A stretch of DNA of 14,778 nucleotides, taken from positions 1-14,778 of the forward strand of contig DASZMJ010000658.1 in assembly GCA_035551935.1 (NCBI GenBank). Reading direction: 5' to 3'. A program made the position numbers and the translations under genes. Shown here piece by piece: positions 7,015-13,668 of the stretch (positions are counted from its first letter, which is position 1; each line of letters opens with the position of its first letter). A model generated the notes under the pieces. The model did no database searches. It was not told where the DNA came from and saw nothing but the letters and a program-made list of their open reading frames with translations. This DNA is from DASZMJ01 sp035551935 (lineage in GTDB: Bacteria > Planctomycetota > Planctomycetia > Isosphaerales > Isosphaeraceae).

Positions 7015-7860
7015 TCAGGCCTCCCGCCCGACGGCTTGGGGGACGGGCCGGTGGGGCCGGGGGAGGGCCGTCGGCGCGCGGACGACCTCGTAGGCGACCG
7101 GTCGCCGCAACAGCCAGGCGACGCCGAGCAGGTCGGCGACGACGTTGAGCGAGCGGTTCCAGACGTTGTAATGCGAGCGCCCGTGCCTCCGCGGCCGGTG
7201 CGGCACGGGGACCTGGACGACGCGGCACCCTTCGCGGAGCAGCAGCGGGCCGAGGAAGCGGTGGGCGCCGCGGAACAGGGGGAGCCGCAGGCCGGCCTCG
7301 CGGCGGAAGATGCGGGCCGAGCAGCCGGTGTCGCGGATCGCCTGGCCGAGCGCCCGGTTGCGGACCCGGTTGGCCCACCGGCCGACGGCCCGGCGGTGCC
7401 AGGGGTCGCGGCGGTCGACCCGCCACCCCAGGGCGGCGTCGAAGCCGGGCAATGCGTCCCAGAGGGTGGCCAGCGCGGCCGGCGGGTTCTGGAGGTCGGC
7501 GTCGAGCGTCGCCACCCAGTCCCCCCGCGCCTCCCGGAGCCCCGCCGCGATCGCCGCCGACTGGCCGGCGTTCCGCGCCAGCAGGATCGGCCGCAGCTCG
7601 TGGTATTCCGACTGCAAGCCATGTAAGACCGATCTCGTGTCGTCGGTCGAGCCGTCGTCGACGACGAGGACCTCGAAGCCTTCGAGGCGACGGCCGCGGC
7701 CGGGGCGGTCGCGGAGGGGCCGCAGGGCGTCGGCGACCTCGGCCAGCAGGGTCGGCAGGCTGGCGGCCTCGTCCCGGGCCGGGACGACGACCGAGAGCGT
7801 CCCGCCCCGCCCCGGCCCCGATGGGCCCGGCCGGTGCGCCGGATCGTGCCTGAGGGTCAT
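7015..7860 (-). CDS. Family 2 glycosyltransferase (polyprenyl-phosphate sugar transferase type)
   Basis: A 281-residue GT-A fold enzyme. Motifs in order: LSVVVPARDEAASLPTLL (22-39), the nucleotide-binding VVDDGSTDDT (66-75), RNAGQSAAIAAGL (96-108), the DAD metal site in ATLDADLQNPP (117-127), RDTGCSARIFRR (176-187) and HGRSHYNVWNR (226-236), resembling the HRxRxxGxSxY region of DPM-synthase-like GT2s. Such enzymes load a sugar from a nucleotide donor onto a polyprenyl phosphate at the cytoplasmic face. No C-terminal membrane domain is present; a weakly hydrophobic stretch at about 240-252 may touch the membrane. ATG 7860 is chosen because AAGGAGG lies 9 nt upstream; an extension to 7938 adds 26 unconserved residues. 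The gene is followed at 3 bp by the LAB_N gene. The pair could feed a GT-C enzyme such as the one at 183-1988, which is speculative. Confidence 0.92.
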   Translation of the reverse strand: MTLRHDPAHRPGPSGPGRGGTLSVVVPARDEAASLPTLLAEVADALRPLRDRPGRGRRLEGFEVLVVDDGSTDDTRSVLHGLQSEYHELRPILLARNAGQSAAIAAGLREARGDWVATLDADLQNPPAALATLWDALPGFDAALGWRVDRRDPWHRRAVGRWANRVRNRALGQAIRDTGCSARIFRREAGLRLPLFRGAHRFLGPLLLREGCRVVQVPVPHRPRRHGRSHYNVWNRSLNVVADLLGVAWLLRRPVAYEVVRAPTALPRPHRPVPQAVGREA

Positions 7861-7903
7861 GGCGCCGGGCCTCCTTGCCTTCCGCCTTCCCGATTCGGGC
7901 CCC

Positions 7904-7932
7904 ATTCGTGCGCCGGCGGCCGGGGGCGTCAA
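7904..7932 (-). promoter_or_regulatory. Candidate promoter of the GT2-LAB_N operon
   Basis: Read on the minus strand, TTGACG (7932-7927) and ACGAAT (7909-7904) are separated by 17 bp, a 5/6 match for the -35 and 3/6 for the -10. The start codon at 7860 lies about 44 bp beyond the -10. It is back to back with the candidate promoter of the methyltransferase gene, giving a compact divergent control region. Confidence 0.42.
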
Positions 7933-7960
7933 TCCCAAAAGCGGGCCCCCGGACCTGGGC

Positions 7961-7989
7961 TGGACGCGTCGGGCCCCTTCGGCTAGCCT
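7961..7989 (+). promoter_or_regulatory. Candidate promoter of the ParB-methyltransferase gene
   Basis: TGGACG (7961-7966) and TAGCCT (7984-7989) are 17 bp apart, 4/6 and 3/6 matches to the sigma70 hexamers, about 54 bp before the ATG at 8043. The TAnnCT-type -10 resembles the TACGCT proposed before the gene at 183. Confidence 0.32.
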
Positions 7990-8042
7990 GCCCGGCCCGA
8001 CGGAATGCCGGCCTTTCCTCGCGGTCCAGGATGCCCGCCGCC

Positions 8043-9467
8043 ATGACGACCCTCGCCGCCGCCCCGCCGTCGCTGGCCCCGACCCGGCCGATCGCCGTCG
8101 TCGAATTGCGTCTCAACCCCTTCAGCATGGCGACTTACGGCGACCCCGCCGTAGAGCTCGGCGACCTGCTCGACAGCATCCGAACCCGGGGGGTGCTCGT
8201 CCCCCTGGTCGTCGCCCCCGACGCGGACGGCTGGGAGGTCATCTCCGGGCACCGCCGGCTCGCCTGCGCACGGGCCCTGGGGCTGATCGAGGTCCCCTGC
8301 CAGGAGCGGGAGATCCCCCGCGGCGCCGCCCGACGGAGGGCGGTCCTGGAGTACAACCGCCAGCGCCGCAAGACCTTCAGCCAGCGGATGCGCGAGGCCG
8401 ACGCCCTCGAGTCGCTCGTCGCCGCCGAGGCCCGCCGCCGTCAGCGGGCGGCGCTGCGGAAGGGCGACGACGCCGATCGTCGGGATTCCGACGGACGGGC
8501 GGGCCGCACCGACGTGCTCGTCGCCAAGGCCCTCGGCATCGGCGGCAAGGATCTCTACCGCCAGGCCCGCGCCCTCTGGCGGGCGGCCCGCGACGACGAC
8601 CCCCGCGCCCGCGCCGCGGTCGCCCAGCTCGACGAGGGGACCAAGACCATCCACGCCGCCTACAAGGACCTACGCCGCCGCGACCGCTTCACCGCCGGGT
8701 TCCGGCCCACCCCCTACGACGTCTGGCCCTTCCGCCACGACCGCGCCTTCGGCGTCCCCCACCCCGGCTCGATCCCCCCGGCGATCGTCGCCCACACCTT
8801 GCATTACTACACCCGCCCCGGCGCCCTGGTCGTCGACCCGATGGCCGGCGGCGGCACGACCCTCGACGTCTGCACCGCGATGGGCCGCCGCTGCCTCGCC
8901 TACGACCTCGCCCCGGTCCGCCCCGACATCCGGGCCCTCGACGTCCGCGACGGCCTCCCGCCCGAGGCCGAAGGGTGCGACCTCGTCTTCTGCGACCCGC
9001 CCTACCACACGATGCTCGCCAGGTCTTACGCCGAGGGAAGCGTGTCGGACGCCCCGTTTACGTCCTGGATCGACTTCCTCGATCAGCTTTCCCGTCACTC
9101 TTACGCGGCGTTACGTCCGGGCGGCGTGGTCGCGCTGCTGCTCGCCAACCAGACCGAGAAGGACCTCCCGGCCGGGCTTGGCTACCTCGATAATGCCTTC
9201 TTTGGCTACCAAGCCCTCCGCGCCGCCGGCTTCGTGCCGGAGCGCCGGATCAGTTGCCCGATGGCCGGCGCGTACCTGCCGCAGCACGTCCGCCGCGCCC
9301 GCGAGGAGGGTCGGCTGCTCGGCCAGGTCCGCGACCTGCTCGTCATGCGCAAGCCCGGCCGGTCCGACTCAGGACAGGGGATCGCCCCCGGCGAGCTCGT
9401 AGACCTTGCTCCTCACGAACGGGTTGGAGAGGGTCGGATTGCGCCGGACGAGCGGGCCGGGGAGTGA
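8043..9467 (+). CDS. ParB-like N-terminal domain fused to DNA methyltransferase
   Basis: A 474-residue two-domain protein. Residues 15-110 are ParB/sulfiredoxin-like: L(N)PF near 24, LLDSIRTRGVLVPLVV (42-57) and the signature ISGHRRLACARALG (67-80). Residues 110-215 resemble the helical middle of ParB/KorB proteins, with a possible HTH around LVAKALGIGGKDLYRQARAL (159-178). From 222 on is an AdoMet-dependent methyltransferase: VVDPMAGGGTT (263-273, AdoMet-binding motif I), then FCDPPYH with catalytic D318-PPY (motif IV), then LRPGG (357-361). Motif I precedes DPPY by about 45 residues. DPPY predicts amino methylation, N6-adenine or N4-cytosine. ATG 8043 (AGGA 11 nt upstream) is preferred to ATG 8031, which lacks room for a ribosome binding site. 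Such fusions are typical of phages and mobile elements. No restriction endonuclease is adjacent, so it looks like an orphan methyltransferase. The last ~34 residues overlap the facing gene and lie beyond the conserved core. Confidence 0.88.
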   Translation: MTTLAAAPPSLAPTRPIAVVELRLNPFSMATYGDPAVELGDLLDSIRTRGVLVPLVVAPDADGWEVISGHRRLACARALGLIEVPCQEREIPRGAARRRAVLEYNRQRRKTFSQRMREADALESLVAAEARRRQRAALRKGDDADRRDSDGRAGRTDVLVAKALGIGGKDLYRQARALWRAARDDDPRARAAVAQLDEGTKTIHAAYKDLRRRDRFTAGFRPTPYDVWPFRHDRAFGVPHPGSIPPAIVAHTLHYYTRPGALVVDPMAGGGTTLDVCTAMGRRCLAYDLAPVRPDIRALDVRDGLPPEAEGCDLVFCDPPYHTMLARSYAEGSVSDAPFTSWIDFLDQLSRHSYAALRPGGVVALLLANQTEKDLPAGLGYLDNAFFGYQALRAAGFVPERRISCPMAGAYLPQHVRRAREEGRLLGQVRDLLVMRKPGRSDSGQGIAPGELVDLAPHERVGEGRIAPDERAGE

Positions 9468-10394
9468 CGCAACCGCCTGTTCCATCAGGTATTGCAGTTC
9501 GTCGGCCGGCAAACTGCCGAGCACGTGGTTGATCGCCGCTTCCTCGGCGGCGCGGGCGGCCTCCCGTCGCAATTGCTCGCGCCGCGAAGCCGACGTCCGG
9601 AGCCGCTCCTCCAGTTCCCTTCGTCGGCTCTCGAGTCGATTGGCCACTTGCGGCAAGAGCTCGTATCCCTCCTCGATCCCGGCCCGGATGTAGCCCGGCC
9701 CGTTCTGGAGCTTTCCCTGGCTCTGGAGATAGAAGGCGTTTAATAAAACCTTTGCCACACTCTCAGGGTCCTTCTGCGCCGCGAGCCGTTCGGCCAGACG
9801 CGGGGGGATGCCCTGGGTCATCAAGAGACCTTGCAAGTCAACAGCAACATGGAGCCGGCCCTCGGCCGAGAGGCGGAAGGGGGTTCCCGGAATCGGGATG
9901 CTGGTGCTGTCTTCTCTCGTTCCTGGATCTCGTTCGGGCCCACCCCCGGGGCCTGCGGGGCCGACGAATCGGGCCAACACCTCGAAAGAATCTGGGACAG
10001 TCTCGGCCCCCGGTTCTAAAGAATCCAGGACAGTTCGGCCCCCCACCCCTAAAGAATCCAGGACAGTTTGGTCCGCCCCCTGGGATACCTTCGCCTTGCG
10101 GGCCCTCGGGCGGTCGGGCCCCTGGCGGATGATCTTGTAGGCGGTCGAGCGACCCCGCGACTTGCTCGTGGCCAGCAGGCCGGCGCGGGTCAACTCGCCG
10201 ACGGCGTCGAGCACCGTCTGGCGGCTCAAGCCCGCCTCGCGGGCGATCGTCCGGATGCTCGGGTAGGCCCAGCCGGTGCCGAAGTCGGCGTGCAGGCCGA
10301 TCACGAGGTAGACCTTGATCGCTGAGCCCCCCAGCGCCTGGAAGGCCTCGGACCGCAGGAGGTCGTGGTCGACGCGGAAGAAGAACGAGTCCAT
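9369..10394 (-). CDS. Winged-helix replication-initiator-like protein with internal repeats
   Basis: A 341-residue protein. Residues 22-90 form a winged helix-turn-helix (SAIKVYLVIGL, then TIAREAGLSRQTVLDAVGEL, then the wing ATSKSRGRSTAYKI), as in N-terminal domains of plasmid and phage initiators. Residues 109-141 are three 11-residue repeats (QTVLDSLGVGG, RTVLDSLEPGA, ETVPDSFEVLA). Residues about 190-247 (TQGIPPRLAERLA...GPGYIRAGIEEGY) resemble the conserved C-terminal part of such proteins, a (N)PxGYxxxxIEEGY-like motif. A charged, probably coiled-coil segment follows (252-288). ATG 10394 is preferred to an upstream ATG at 10502, because AGGAGG lies 13 nt before it and MDSFFFRVDHDLL is a plausible N-terminus. 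It lies 73 bp after the smaller paralogue, probably in one operon. It could instead be a regulator. The initiator reading rests on domain order and on the 33-bp repeats. Confidence 0.78.
   Translation of the reverse strand: MDSFFFRVDHDLLRSEAFQALGGSAIKVYLVIGLHADFGTGWAYPSIRTIAREAGLSRQTVLDAVGELTRAGLLATSKSRGRSTAYKIIRQGPDRPRARKAKVSQGADQTVLDSLGVGGRTVLDSLEPGAETVPDSFEVLARFVGPAGPGGGPERDPGTREDSTSIPIPGTPFRLSAEGRLHVAVDLQGLLMTQGIPPRLAERLAAQKDPESVAKVLLNAFYLQSQGKLQNGPGYIRAGIEEGYELLPQVANRLESRRRELEERLRTSASRREQLRREAARAAEEAAINHVLGSLPADELQYLMEQAVASLPGPLVRRNPTLSNPFVRSKVYELAGGDPLS
9738..9754. other. AT-rich patch inside the initiator-like gene, possible DNA unwinding element
   Basis: GTTTAATAAAACCTTTG is conspicuously AT-rich in a GC-rich gene. 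On the coding strand it includes AAA GTT TTA TTA for KVLL, with two rare-looking TTA leucine codons. It lies about 230 bp from the 33-bp repeats. Origins commonly pair initiator iterons with an AT-rich unwinding region, so this is a candidate. It may also be no more than local composition. Confidence 0.3.
9985..10083. repeat. Three 33-bp direct repeats (candidate iterons) within the initiator-like gene
   Basis: Units begin at 9985, 10018 and 10051, an exact 33-bp period. Units 2 and 3 share their first 18 bases (AAAGAATCCAGGACAGTT). Unit 1 differs at a few positions (AAAGAATCTGGGACAGTC). On the coding strand each unit reads ACT GTC C(T/C)(G/A) GAT TCT TT(A/C). The codons ACT, GAT, TCT and TTA all end in A or T, unlike the surrounding GC-ending codons, which suggests that the DNA word itself is conserved. 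Iterons within an initiator gene are known from lambda O. Period and identity are seen directly; origin function is inference. Confidence 0.75.
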
Positions 10395-10467
10395 GGCCTT
10401 CGCTGGACCTCCTGGGGCCGACTCCTCATGAGTCGCCCCGCCGCGCGCCTCCGCCCCGCCGGGCCGA

Positions 10468-10779
10468 TCAGCTCGTGAAGGAGCCGGGCGGGTCGGGGAC
10501 ATAGTAGGTCTTGACCTTGCCCCGACCCTTCGTCGTCGAGACGACCAGGCCCAGCCGCTCCAACTTCGCCAACGCCTCGATGACCGTCGGGCACGACAGG
10601 TGCGTCCGCGCCATCAACTGGCTGAGGCTCAGGGTCACGCTCCGGTCGGGCACCCCCCCGCAGGCGGCGAGCACGACCAGGTAGACTTTGATCGCTTCGC
10701 CCGAAATCCTGGCCAGGTAACCTCGTTCCAGCAGCACGCTCTTCAGCCAGTCGGTCCGGTTGGGCGTGGCCACGGGCAT
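10468..10779 (-). CDS. Small winged-helix DNA-binding protein, paralogue of the downstream initiator-like protein
   Basis: A 103-residue protein that is almost entirely one winged helix: SGEAIKVYLVVLAACGG (26-42), LSLSQLMARTHLSCPTVIEA (50-69) with the recognition-helix region, KLERLGLVVSTT (72-83) and a wing ending VKTYYVPDPP. The segment AIKVYLV and the spacing of hydrophobic residues match the N-terminal domain of the following gene (residues 25-31 there), and the DNA around AGGTAGAC(C/T)TTGATCGCT is nearly identical, so the two look like duplicates. ATG 10779 is used because AAGGAG lies 9 nt upstream; the ATG at 10803 has no such site. A replication accessory protein or a repressor of the operon are the likely roles. 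It lacks any repeat or C-terminal domain. Confidence 0.78.
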   Translation of the reverse strand: MPVATPNRTDWLKSVLLERGYLARISGEAIKVYLVVLAACGGVPDRSVTLSLSQLMARTHLSCPTVIEALAKLERLGLVVSTTKGRGKVKTYYVPDPPGSFTS

Positions 10780-10977
10780 GACAACCCTCTCCTTGAGGCG
10801 CACTCGGCCTCAGATCGATCGGCCCGCGATCCCCTCGCTCGCAACCCCGCGGGGCGACCGCCCTCGAATGTCGGCAAACCCCCCGACTTTGGCATCTCCC
10901 TCTATCGTCCCAGCCTCCGCCATTTCCCCAGTGAATCATGGCAAGGAGCCGACCGCCACCCCCTGTCGGGAATTCCG
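10780..10977. other. Gap between the divergent winged-helix operon and the rRNA promoter
   Basis: There is no supported gene here. It must contain the minus-strand promoter of the winged-helix pair, but I could not find a -35/-10 pair with good spacing. A short hairpin, GTCGG (10870-10874) with CCGAC (10883-10887), is followed by TTT on the plus strand. The word GATCGATC (10814-10821) is present. Otherwise nothing is recognised. Confidence 0.5.
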
Positions 10978-11026
10978 AAAAAAACGACGGCGGGGTGTTG
11001 ACCCGCTGCGGGGTCGCCTTTATCAT
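10978..11026 (+). promoter_or_regulatory. rRNA operon promoter with A-tract (UP-like) element
   Basis: TTGACC (10998-11003) and TATCAT (11021-11026) are exactly 17 bp apart, each 5/6 to the sigma70 consensus. Seven consecutive A residues (10978-10984) end 13 bp upstream of the -35, where UP elements bind the RNA polymerase alpha C-terminal domain. Transcription would start near 11033. A short inverted repeat, GACCC (11000-11004) and GGGTC (11011-11015), overlaps the -35 and spacer and could be an operator or coincidence. Confidence 0.82.
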
Positions 11027-11293
11027 GACCTTCGCCCTTGGTGAGAACGACGTGAGTCGCCAATAAACGACCTCTCACCCCGTTGCTTCCAGGGTCCTCG
11101 CGACCCGGCTCGATCCTTCGGGATCAGCCCATCGGACAGGGCCTCTTTCGCCGTTAGGACAGATCTGCCTGGTTTCGGGTCTTCAACCGAACCGGACGGG
11201 CTGGACCGACGTCCGAAGGTTGTGGCCGGGATGACGGGCCCTCGCCAGGGGGCGGTCATGCCGGCCGATCGCGTCGATGCGGTTCGGTGCGGT

Positions 11294-11307
11294 GGTTCTT
11301 TGACAAT
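11294..11307 (+). promoter_or_regulatory. boxA-like antitermination element in the leader
   Basis: GGTTCTTTGACAAT resembles the E. coli rrn boxA word TGCTCTTTAACAAT. In the nascent RNA, boxA recruits NusB-S10 and associated Nus factors that protect rRNA transcription from Rho. A hairpin (11265-11282) lies 11 nt upstream in the position of boxB, and GTGTG follows downstream. The word recurs in the 16S-23S spacer, as in E. coli. Confidence 0.7.
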
Positions 11308-11337
11308 CCGGTCGATCGTGTGACGTGAGTGAGAGAG

Positions 11338-11364
11338 GACCCTTGAGGGGAGCCTGCGTGGGCC
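11338..11364 (+). other. 5' arm of the 16S precursor processing stem
   Basis: This 27-nt leader segment pairs with the spacer segment 13167-13193. There are 22 Watson-Crick pairs, 2 G-U pairs and 3 mismatches, including GGGGAGC against GCTCCCC and GCGTGGGCC against GGCCCACGC. Bringing the two ends of 16S together in a long stem is the standard substrate for RNase III. The local hairpin 11360-11373 would compete with the inner end of the stem. Confidence 0.8.
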
Positions 11365-11525
11365 GCACGGCCCGCGTCGCGGTGCCGGTCGCGGCATCGG
11401 GGCGTGGGGCAGGGCGGTCGCACAGCGACCAGCGAAATTCCTCGATGAACGCTTCGGGGATGGCGGGGTCTCGGGGGGGACAGCCGGGCCGCGAGGCCGG
11501 GCCCGAACCGACCGGACGTCGCCGG

Positions 11526-13048
<1,523 letters not shown>

Positions 13049-13166
13049 CTAAGGATGATGCCGGGGCGGCGTGACACCCGCCCCCAGGCCCGACCGATCG
13101 CGGCGGCCGCGAGGCCGCCGGGGTCCAGGGGGCCATCATCGGCCCGCCCGACCCTCCGGTCGGCGT

Positions 13167-13193
13167 GGCCCACGCGAGCTCCCCCCGCGGGTC
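13167..13193 (+). other. 3' arm of the 16S precursor processing stem
   Basis: This is the partner of leader 11338-11364; the two blocks GGCCCACGC (13167-13175) and GCTCCCC (13178-13184) are exact complements, followed by GGGTC (13189-13193) matching GACCC in the leader. It lies about 119 nt after the mature 16S 3' end. Confidence 0.8.
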
Positions 13194-13214
13194 GCTCGAC
13201 TCACGCACACCCAC

Positions 13215-13246
13215 GGGCCCGCACGGTTTCGACGCCGTGCGGGCCC
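13215..13246 (+). repeat. Perfect 12-bp hairpin in the rRNA spacer
   Basis: GGGCCCGCACGG (13215-13226) and CCGTGCGGGCCC (13235-13246) are perfect complements around an 8-nt loop (TTTCGACG). No T-tract follows, so this is a structural or processing hairpin of the precursor, not a terminator inside the operon. Confidence 0.8.
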
Positions 13247-13366
13247 CGATCGACTCGGATTGGCTCGCGCCCGTCGCCGGGTGCGGGCCGCGGCCGTCGT
13301 CCCCCGCGGAGGACGGCCCCGGCCCCTGGTCGGCGACCAGGGCCGTGGCGGCCGGGTTCATCCCCG

Positions 13367-13398
13367 GCCGTCGCGACGGCTCCTTGACAATGCGGTCG
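13367..13398 (+). promoter_or_regulatory. boxB-like hairpin and boxA-like element in the spacer
   Basis: GGCTCCTTGACAAT (13378-13391) repeats the boxA word of the leader. The shared core TTGACAATsCGGTCG runs 13384-13398 here and 11300-11314 in the leader. The palindrome GCCGTCGCGACGGC (13367-13380) immediately precedes and slightly overlaps it, as a boxB-type stem would. E. coli rrn operons also carry a second boxA before 23S. Confidence 0.68.
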
Positions 13399-13445
13399 CG
13401 AGTCACAATTCAAGCGGGCGAGGCCCCTACCCACGGTCCTCCGGC

Positions 13446-13459
13446 GCGTCGCGAGACGC
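13446..13459 (+). repeat. GCGA-tetraloop hairpin, copy 1
   Basis: GCGTC-GCGA-GACGC forms a 5-bp stem closed by a GNRA-class tetraloop. The surrounding CGCGTCGCGAGACGCC is repeated exactly 120 nt downstream. GNRA loops are stable and often dock into helices or bind protein. Its role in the precursor is unknown. Confidence 0.7.
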
Positions 13460-13555
13460 CCCGGGAGATCGCCGGCCTCGCCCCGGTGGTAGTGGCATAG
13501 ATTCTCCACGAATGATCGAAGTGGGCCAACGGATCCACAGATCGTTACTCTTGGA

Positions 13556-13611
13556 GGGGCCGGTCGCGTCGCGAGACGCCCGCCGGCCCCGTCGCGGGGT
13601 TGACGCGACGG
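13556..13611 (+). repeat. GCGA-tetraloop hairpin copy 2 with extended stem, followed by a second hairpin
   Basis: The inner stem GCGTC-GCGA-GACGC (13566-13579) is the same as in copy 1. It is extended here by GGGGCCGG (13556-13563) pairing with CCGGCCCC (13583-13590) past a small internal loop. CCGTCGCG (13589-13596) and CGCGACGG (13604-13611) form an adjoining 8-bp hairpin with a 7-nt loop that shares two bases with the first. They lie 60-110 nt before mature 23S and may take part in its processing. Confidence 0.7.
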
Positions 13612-13668
13612 CCCCGGCGCGGATCGGGGAGGCTCACGCCTCCGCGGGACGCGGCGGCCGGTCGGTGT

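Larger units (their letters stand above)
11033..11525 (+). ncRNA. 5' leader of the rRNA precursor
   Basis: About 490 nt of transcribed leader precede mature 16S, long compared with the leaders of most bacteria. It holds several stem-loops: GGCT-C-GATCC/GGATC-AGCC capped by the stable TTCG tetraloop (11107-11129), a hairpin at 11265-11282 just before boxA, GGGCC-GCAC-GGCCC (11360-11373) and GGCC-GCGA-GGCC (11487-11498). The segment 11338-11364 pairs with the 16S-23S spacer. Open frames crossing this region on either strand show no family resemblance and are not called. Confidence 0.7.
13049..13668 (+). ncRNA. 16S-23S internal transcribed spacer without tRNA
   Basis: The spacer is 620 nt. I found no tRNA-Ile or tRNA-Ala, and no acceptor/T-arm combination. 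It is dominated by stable hairpins: CGGCGGCC-GCGA-GGCCGCCG (13101-13120), a perfect 12-bp stem at 13215-13226/13235-13246, GGCC(C)CTGGTC-GGC-GACCAGGGCC (13321-13344), the boxB-like hairpin at 13367-13380, two copies of GCGTC-GCGA-GACGC (13446-13459 and 13566-13579), CCGTCGCG/CGCGACGG (13589-13596/13604-13611) and GGAGGC-TCAC-GCCTCC (13628-13643). It also holds the 3' arm of the 16S processing stem and a boxA copy. The 5' arm of a 23S processing stem is expected near the end, but its partner lies beyond the window. Confidence 0.85.

Noticed and set aside
7310..9193. Long plus-strand frame overlapping the GT2 gene and the methyltransferase gene
   Set aside because: It spans two genes and the divergent promoter region, its product is Arg/Pro-rich, and the recognisable ParB and methyltransferase motifs lie in a different frame.
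9985..10083. CRISPR array
   Set aside because: Only three units with no unique spacers of constant length; the repeats are contiguous, in frame within a coding gene, and no cas gene is present.
7861..10998. Integrase, transposase or att-site boundaries of a mobile element
   Set aside because: I looked for tyrosine/serine recombinase or transposase motifs and for flanking direct repeats and found none within the window.
11300..11305. TTGACA as the -35 of a second rRNA promoter
   Set aside because: No acceptable -10 lies 15-19 bp downstream, and the word is part of a boxA-like motif repeated in the spacer.
13215..13246. Intrinsic terminator after 16S
   Set aside because: The stem is perfect but no T-tract follows, and termination between 16S and 23S of one operon would be counter-productive.
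13348..13367. GGGTTCATCCCC as a tRNA T-arm in the spacer
   Set aside because: The loop does not fit the T-loop consensus properly and no acceptor stem or anticodon arm can be built around it.
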